The notes beneath the pieces were generated by a model. That model saw only the letters and a program-made list of their open reading frames with translations. It did no database searches and was not told where the DNA came from. DNA of 64,000 bases from Allosphingosinicella sp042666435 (GTDB lineage: Bacteria; Pseudomonadota; Alphaproteobacteria; Sphingomonadales; Sphingomonadaceae). The stretch is from assembly GCF_042666435.1 (NCBI RefSeq), contig NZ_JBHTDC010000001.1, forward strand, positions 1,488,001 to 1,552,000, read 5' to 3'. Position 1 is the first letter of the stretch. The number at the start of each line of letters is the position of its first letter. The position numbers and the translations under genes are program-made. Of the stretch, positions 61,901 through 64,000 are shown piece after piece.

Positions 61901-62248
61901 ACCTTGGAGGACGAGACCGGCATCGCCAATGCGATCGTCTGGATGCGGGTGTTCGAAGCCAATAGGCGCGTGTTGATGACCGCTCCGATGATCGGCATCA
62001 AGGGAAAGGTCCAGCGCGAAGGCGAGGTGATTCACGTCATCACCGACCAGGTCGAAGACTACACCCCCCTCCTCCGCACCGTCGGCGATCTGCCTTTCCC
62101 GCATCGCACCGGTCATGGCGATGGCGCGAGGCACGCCGGCAGCCCCGACCGCGGCGAACCGGGGTGGAAGGAGCGGTCTGACCGTCTGTCACCGAGCGCT
62201 CGCCACGCGGACTCCGTCCTTCGCCAGAAGAGCCGCGACTTCCACTGA
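58979..62248 (+). CDS. dnaE2: Error-prone DNA polymerase III alpha subunit DnaE2 (ImuC)
   Basis: 1,089 residues, the usual length for DnaE2. PHP domain at the N-terminus (LQVTSHFSFLRGAVSPEELF, ALGVTDRNSVGG). The C-family polymerase palm carries PDIDVDFEHERREEVIQWIY with catalytic aspartates and GRGSAANSMICYILGITSID. The fingers have IQVAIVRPGPIQGNMVHPYL. Near the end is the OB fold (VEVAGLVLVRQRPGEGNVMF). The last ~40 residues are basic and vary in the family. It synthesises across lesions with ImuB. Normally it follows imuB in one transcript; here the toxin-antitoxin pair separates them and no LexA box lies directly upstream. Confidence 0.95.
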   Translation: MTYVELQVTSHFSFLRGAVSPEELFSAAALLGYPALGVTDRNSVGGLVRALRGSRETGVRLVAGCRLDLMDGSSLLVWPEDRGGWSRLTRLLTLGKARANPKKGEKGQCFLHWEDVAAYSDGLVAALIPNEADAVTEIALAQMADAFGRKAHLCLTFRRRPGDALRLHALDRMARRHSVRSLATGDVLYDSPDKRMLQDVVTAIRNKCTIDDLGFRRELYADRHLKSVAEMERRFRAYPDAIHATADIATSCTFSLTELSYQYPDEIVMSGRTPQESLELLTRAAIDGKIPADTPPEAYRELLEHELRLVARWRYAPYFLTVNSIVQYARSQGILCQGRGSAANSMICYILGITSIDPVKHGLLFERFLSENRAEPPDIDVDFEHERREEVIQWIYETYGHRHAALTAVVSRYRTRGALREVGKALGLSEDMTGALAGQVWGWSSEGVSDRHVDELNLDRTDPRLVLTLDLARQLIGTPRHLSQHPGGFVLTRDRLDDLVPIEPAAMENRRVIEWEKDDIEELKFMKVDVLGLGMLGCMRRAFDLLAEHKGKRIDLASPEMQEDDEATYEMIRKADTIGTFQIESRAQMSMLPRLRPRKFYDIVIQVAIVRPGPIQGNMVHPYLRRREGKEAEEYPSEELREVLEKTKGIPLFQEQAMKVAIVGAGFTPADADALRRSMATFKATGGVSRFRDKMIGGMIGKGYTQDFAERTFRQIEGFGSYGFPESHAASFARIAYASSWMKCHHPDIFCAALLNAQPMGFYAPAQIVRDAREHGVEIRPPCINESLWDCTLEGDVPRPSRGGLLPLRLGLRMTSGLATGDVERILAARAAGPFASIEDVWRRSGVARAALERLANGDAFHAFGLSRRQALWQVRGLRDGQLPLFAAADLREAAREPAAALNPMTEGREVVEDYRHLQLSLRAHPLAFLRPELDRLKITRCADLARIKDGRKVEVAGLVLVRQRPGEGNVMFVTLEDETGIANAIVWMRVFEANRRVLMTAPMIGIKGKVQREGEVIHVITDQVEDYTPLLRTVGDLPFPHRTGHGDGARHAGSPDRGEPGWKERSDRLSPSARHADSVLRQKSRDFH

Positions 62249-62323
62249 GCAACGCTCTCGGGCTCATGACTGGCGCTTGCCGCCCGCGCCAATTAGATGG
62301 GCAAACCCCAATCAGGAATTTCC

Positions 62324-62764
62324 ATGCGCCCTTATCTTCCGGCTTTCGCCACAATCCTCCTCGTCGCGACCCCTGCATCCGCCCTCAAGCCACCGCGCGA
62401 GGAATCGCCCGCCAACCGGGAAATCCTCGCCGCGGTCGGCGCCGGCAACAGCGACGCGGCGCTGGAGCAGGCGATCGCGGCGGCCGCCGCTTACCCGCTC
62501 GGAAGCCTGCAAAATCCGGTCCGGGTCGCGGGACCGGAAGGGGAGCGAAGCTACCTCGCTCGCCTGCGCTGCGCCGACGGCGCCAGCCCCGATATCGGCG
62601 CCAAGCGGCCCGCGGGCGTCAGCGGCTACGGTTCGGTGGCGAATCTCTATCCGCTCGACTGTCGCGCCGCCGGCCCGGGCAAGCTCGATCTGGTGATGGA
62701 CCAATATCATGCCGAGCATGTCGAGACGCGCGCGCCGGCCGGATTCACGTTCGAGACGCGCTGA
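62324..62764 (+). CDS. Exported hypothetical protein (146 aa)
   Basis: The ATG at 62324 with AGGAA upstream opens a signal peptide (RPYLPAFATILLVATPASA, cleavage after ASA near residue 20). An in-frame ATG at 62297 would hide it. The mature part includes EILAAVGAGNSDAALEQAIA, two cysteines (LRCADG and PLDCRA) likely to form a disulfide, and ends LDLVMDQYHAEHVETRAPAG. No family recognised. The next gene starts 3 bp downstream of its stop codon, so they share a transcript. Confidence 0.7.
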   Translation: MRPYLPAFATILLVATPASALKPPREESPANREILAAVGAGNSDAALEQAIAAAAAYPLGSLQNPVRVAGPEGERSYLARLRCADGASPDIGAKRPAGVSGYGSVANLYPLDCRAAGPGKLDLVMDQYHAEHVETRAPAGFTFETR

Positions 62765-62767
62765 CCG

Positions 62768-63868
62768 GTGCCAGGCGCCCGGGTCTGGCTGAGGCGGCTC
62801 GGCACCCTATTGCTGTTCGCCGTGGTGGCGCTCTGCTTCGCGCCGACCCTGGCGCCGCCGTTCCTCGACCGCATCTATTATCGCGGCCCCGCCAGCGGCC
62901 ATTTCGACGGCGAGCGTTTCTTCAACCCCGATGCCGGAGGAAAGGAAGCGGCCGCCCATGCGGGCGGACGAATGGGCTTCCTCAGTCGCTTCTTCACCGG
63001 AGACCGCGCGCCATGGCCGGAGCAGGTGCCGGTGCGCCAGGGCCGACCGCCCACCAGGGTCCACGGCGAGACAATGCGGGCCACCTGGATCGGCCATTCA
63101 ACCATGCTCGTGCAGACCCAGGGGCTCAACATCCTCACCGATCCGATCTGGTCGGATCGCGCTTCGCCTTTGTCGTTCCTGGGCCCTCGGCGCGTGCGCA
63201 GGCCGGGCGTGGCCTTCGCTGACCTGCCCCCGATCGACCTCGTCCTCGTCAGCCACAATCACTACGATCATATGGACCTGCCGAGCCTGAAGCGGCTTTG
63301 GGAGCGCGACCGGCCGCTGATCGTCACCAGCCTCGGCAACGACACGATCCTGGGCGATGCCGGCATCGCCTCGATCGCGCTCGACTGGGATGGCTCGGTG
63401 AAGGCTGGAAAAGCGATCGTCGCGGTCGAACGTAACCGCCACTGGAGTTCGCGCCGGGGCACCGATCGAAACCGGGCTTTATGGTCCGCCTTCACCGTGC
63501 GCCTGCCCGGCGGCAATCTCTTCTTCGCCGGCGACACCGGTTATGGTGATGGGGCCTGGATAAGGAAAGCCGCCGCGAGAGGGCCTGTCCGCCTCGCCAT
63601 CATCCCGATCGGCGCCTATGAGCCGCGCGATTTCATGGCCGCCAATCATATCGACCCGAGCGAGGCGGTGCGTATCTTCGAAGCGCTGGACCCGGCCATG
63701 GCGATCGGCGTCCACTGGGGCACGTTCCAGCTTACCTTCGAACCGATCGACGAGCCGGTGCGTCGCCTGGCGGCGCTCAGGCGGGCGGGCGCCATAGCGC
63801 CCGGACGCTTCGCCGCCGTCGAGGCGGGCCGGAGCGTCGAGGTGCCGCCGCTCGCGCGGCCTCGCTGA
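62768..63868 (+). CDS. MBL-fold metallo-hydrolase (NAPE-PLD/UlaG-like), membrane-anchored
   Basis: GTG start at 62768. 366 residues. An N-terminal hydrophobic segment (about 10-30, LGTLLLFAVVALCFAPTLAP) anchors or exports it. The metallo-beta-lactamase fold follows: TWIGHSTMLVQTQGLNILTD, then the metal motif HNHYDHMD (HxHxDH) in LVLVSHNHYDHMDLPSLKRL, then LFFAGDTGYGDG (bridging Asp) and a distal histidine in GVHWGTFQLTFEP. The pattern GHSTMLVQ...GLNILTDPIW is that of the NAPE-PLD/RomA-like branch. Likely a phosphodiesterase or lactonase-like hydrolase; substrate unknown. Confidence 0.9.
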   Translation: MPGARVWLRRLGTLLLFAVVALCFAPTLAPPFLDRIYYRGPASGHFDGERFFNPDAGGKEAAAHAGGRMGFLSRFFTGDRAPWPEQVPVRQGRPPTRVHGETMRATWIGHSTMLVQTQGLNILTDPIWSDRASPLSFLGPRRVRRPGVAFADLPPIDLVLVSHNHYDHMDLPSLKRLWERDRPLIVTSLGNDTILGDAGIASIALDWDGSVKAGKAIVAVERNRHWSSRRGTDRNRALWSAFTVRLPGGNLFFAGDTGYGDGAWIRKAAARGPVRLAIIPIGAYEPRDFMAANHIDPSEAVRIFEALDPAMAIGVHWGTFQLTFEPIDEPVRRLAALRRAGAIAPGRFAAVEAGRSVEVPPLARPR

Positions 63869-63877
63869 CCGCGCCGC

Positions 63878-64000
63878 TTAGGCCGGCCCGACCCGGAAGA
63901 CACAGAATTTGTTGCCGTCGAGGTCGCGGAAATAGGCGCCGTAAAAGGCGCTGTCGCCTTCCGGCCCGCGCAAGCCCGGCGCGCCCTCGTCGCTGCCGCC
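63878..64000 (-). CDS. VOC-superfamily (glyoxalase/bleomycin-resistance) protein, C-terminal part
   Basis: Only the last ~40 residues are inside the window. The sequence ends GAYFRDLDGNKFCVFRVGPA, the hallmark final strand of VOC proteins (Y.RDPDGN..), with the stop codon at 63878-63880. The metal-binding residues lie mostly outside the window, so substrate and activity cannot be judged. It converges on the MBL-fold gene with 9 bp between stop codons. Confidence 0.75.
   Translation of the reverse strand, partial: GGSDEGAPGLRGPEGDSAFYGAYFRDLDGNKFCVFRVGPA

Overview
The window looks like sphingomonad (Sphingomonadales, Alphaproteobacteria) chromosome. It is GC-rich throughout. It carries a perfect alphaproteobacterial LexA-type box (GTTC-N7-GTTC) in front of imuA, the imuA/imuB/dnaE2 mutagenesis genes, a DUF2171-type protein, a LytTR two-component pair and two very large RTX proteins. 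Taxonomy is inferred from gene content and style only.

Layout. (A) 1-14.0 kb is chromosomal: a partial YihY/BrkB membrane protein, a CbpA-like DnaJ, a 3,674-residue RTX calcium-binding protein with six copies of a 181-residue unit, and a two-gene unit ending in an Rnk/GreA-C-like protein. (B) 14.4-16.2 kb holds iteron-like GTGTCC..GGAACC repeats with a DnaA-box-like site, a small membrane-anchored protein and a single-HKD PLD-like protein. (C) 16.36-47.52 kb is an integrated genomic island of about 31 kb. An exact 53-bp copy of the 3' part of a tRNA-Ala(CGC) gene lies at 16358-16410. The intact tRNA is at 47471-47546, and a tyrosine recombinase ends 33 bp from it. Paired 9-bp repeats (GCGATACAC, 11 bp apart) sit just inside both ends and look like integrase arm sites. 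(D) 47.5-64 kb is chromosomal again: a DUF2171 protein, an MDR oxidoreductase, a PEP-mutase/ICL-family enzyme, a LytTR regulator and histidine kinase, an M16 peptidase, the SOS mutasome genes with a VapBC pair between imuB and dnaE2, an MBL-fold hydrolase and a partial VOC protein.

Island cargo in order: a thermonuclease-like protein; a tightly overlapping five-gene operon of membrane, lipoprotein and coiled-coil proteins that I cannot assign to a known system; several tiny genes; an SRAP (YedK/HMCES) protein; a broken YgjP-like metallopeptidase; a LuxR-type regulator; a MASE1 kinase with a FixJ-type regulator; a 1,814-residue beta-helix/RTX protein followed by a DsbA relic and a 48-residue peptide with a bacteriocin-like leader; a secreted TraB/ChaN-like protein; a type III-like restriction-modification locus; an XRE regulator; and the integrase.

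The restriction-modification locus is inactivated twice. The methylase gene is split by a 2,936-bp IS1595-family element with 24-bp inverted ends, an 8-bp target duplication and three passenger genes. The helicase-nuclease gene has an in-frame TAG exactly where the catalytic lysine of its C-terminal ExK motif would be.

The best candidates for something undescribed are the 17.5-22.6 kb membrane operon (ZorA/ZorB-like architecture without Zorya effectors), the cargo of the IS1595-family transposon (a membrane protein, a 44-residue protein and a HEPN-like protein), and the beta-helix/RTX protein with its adjacent Gly-leader peptide.
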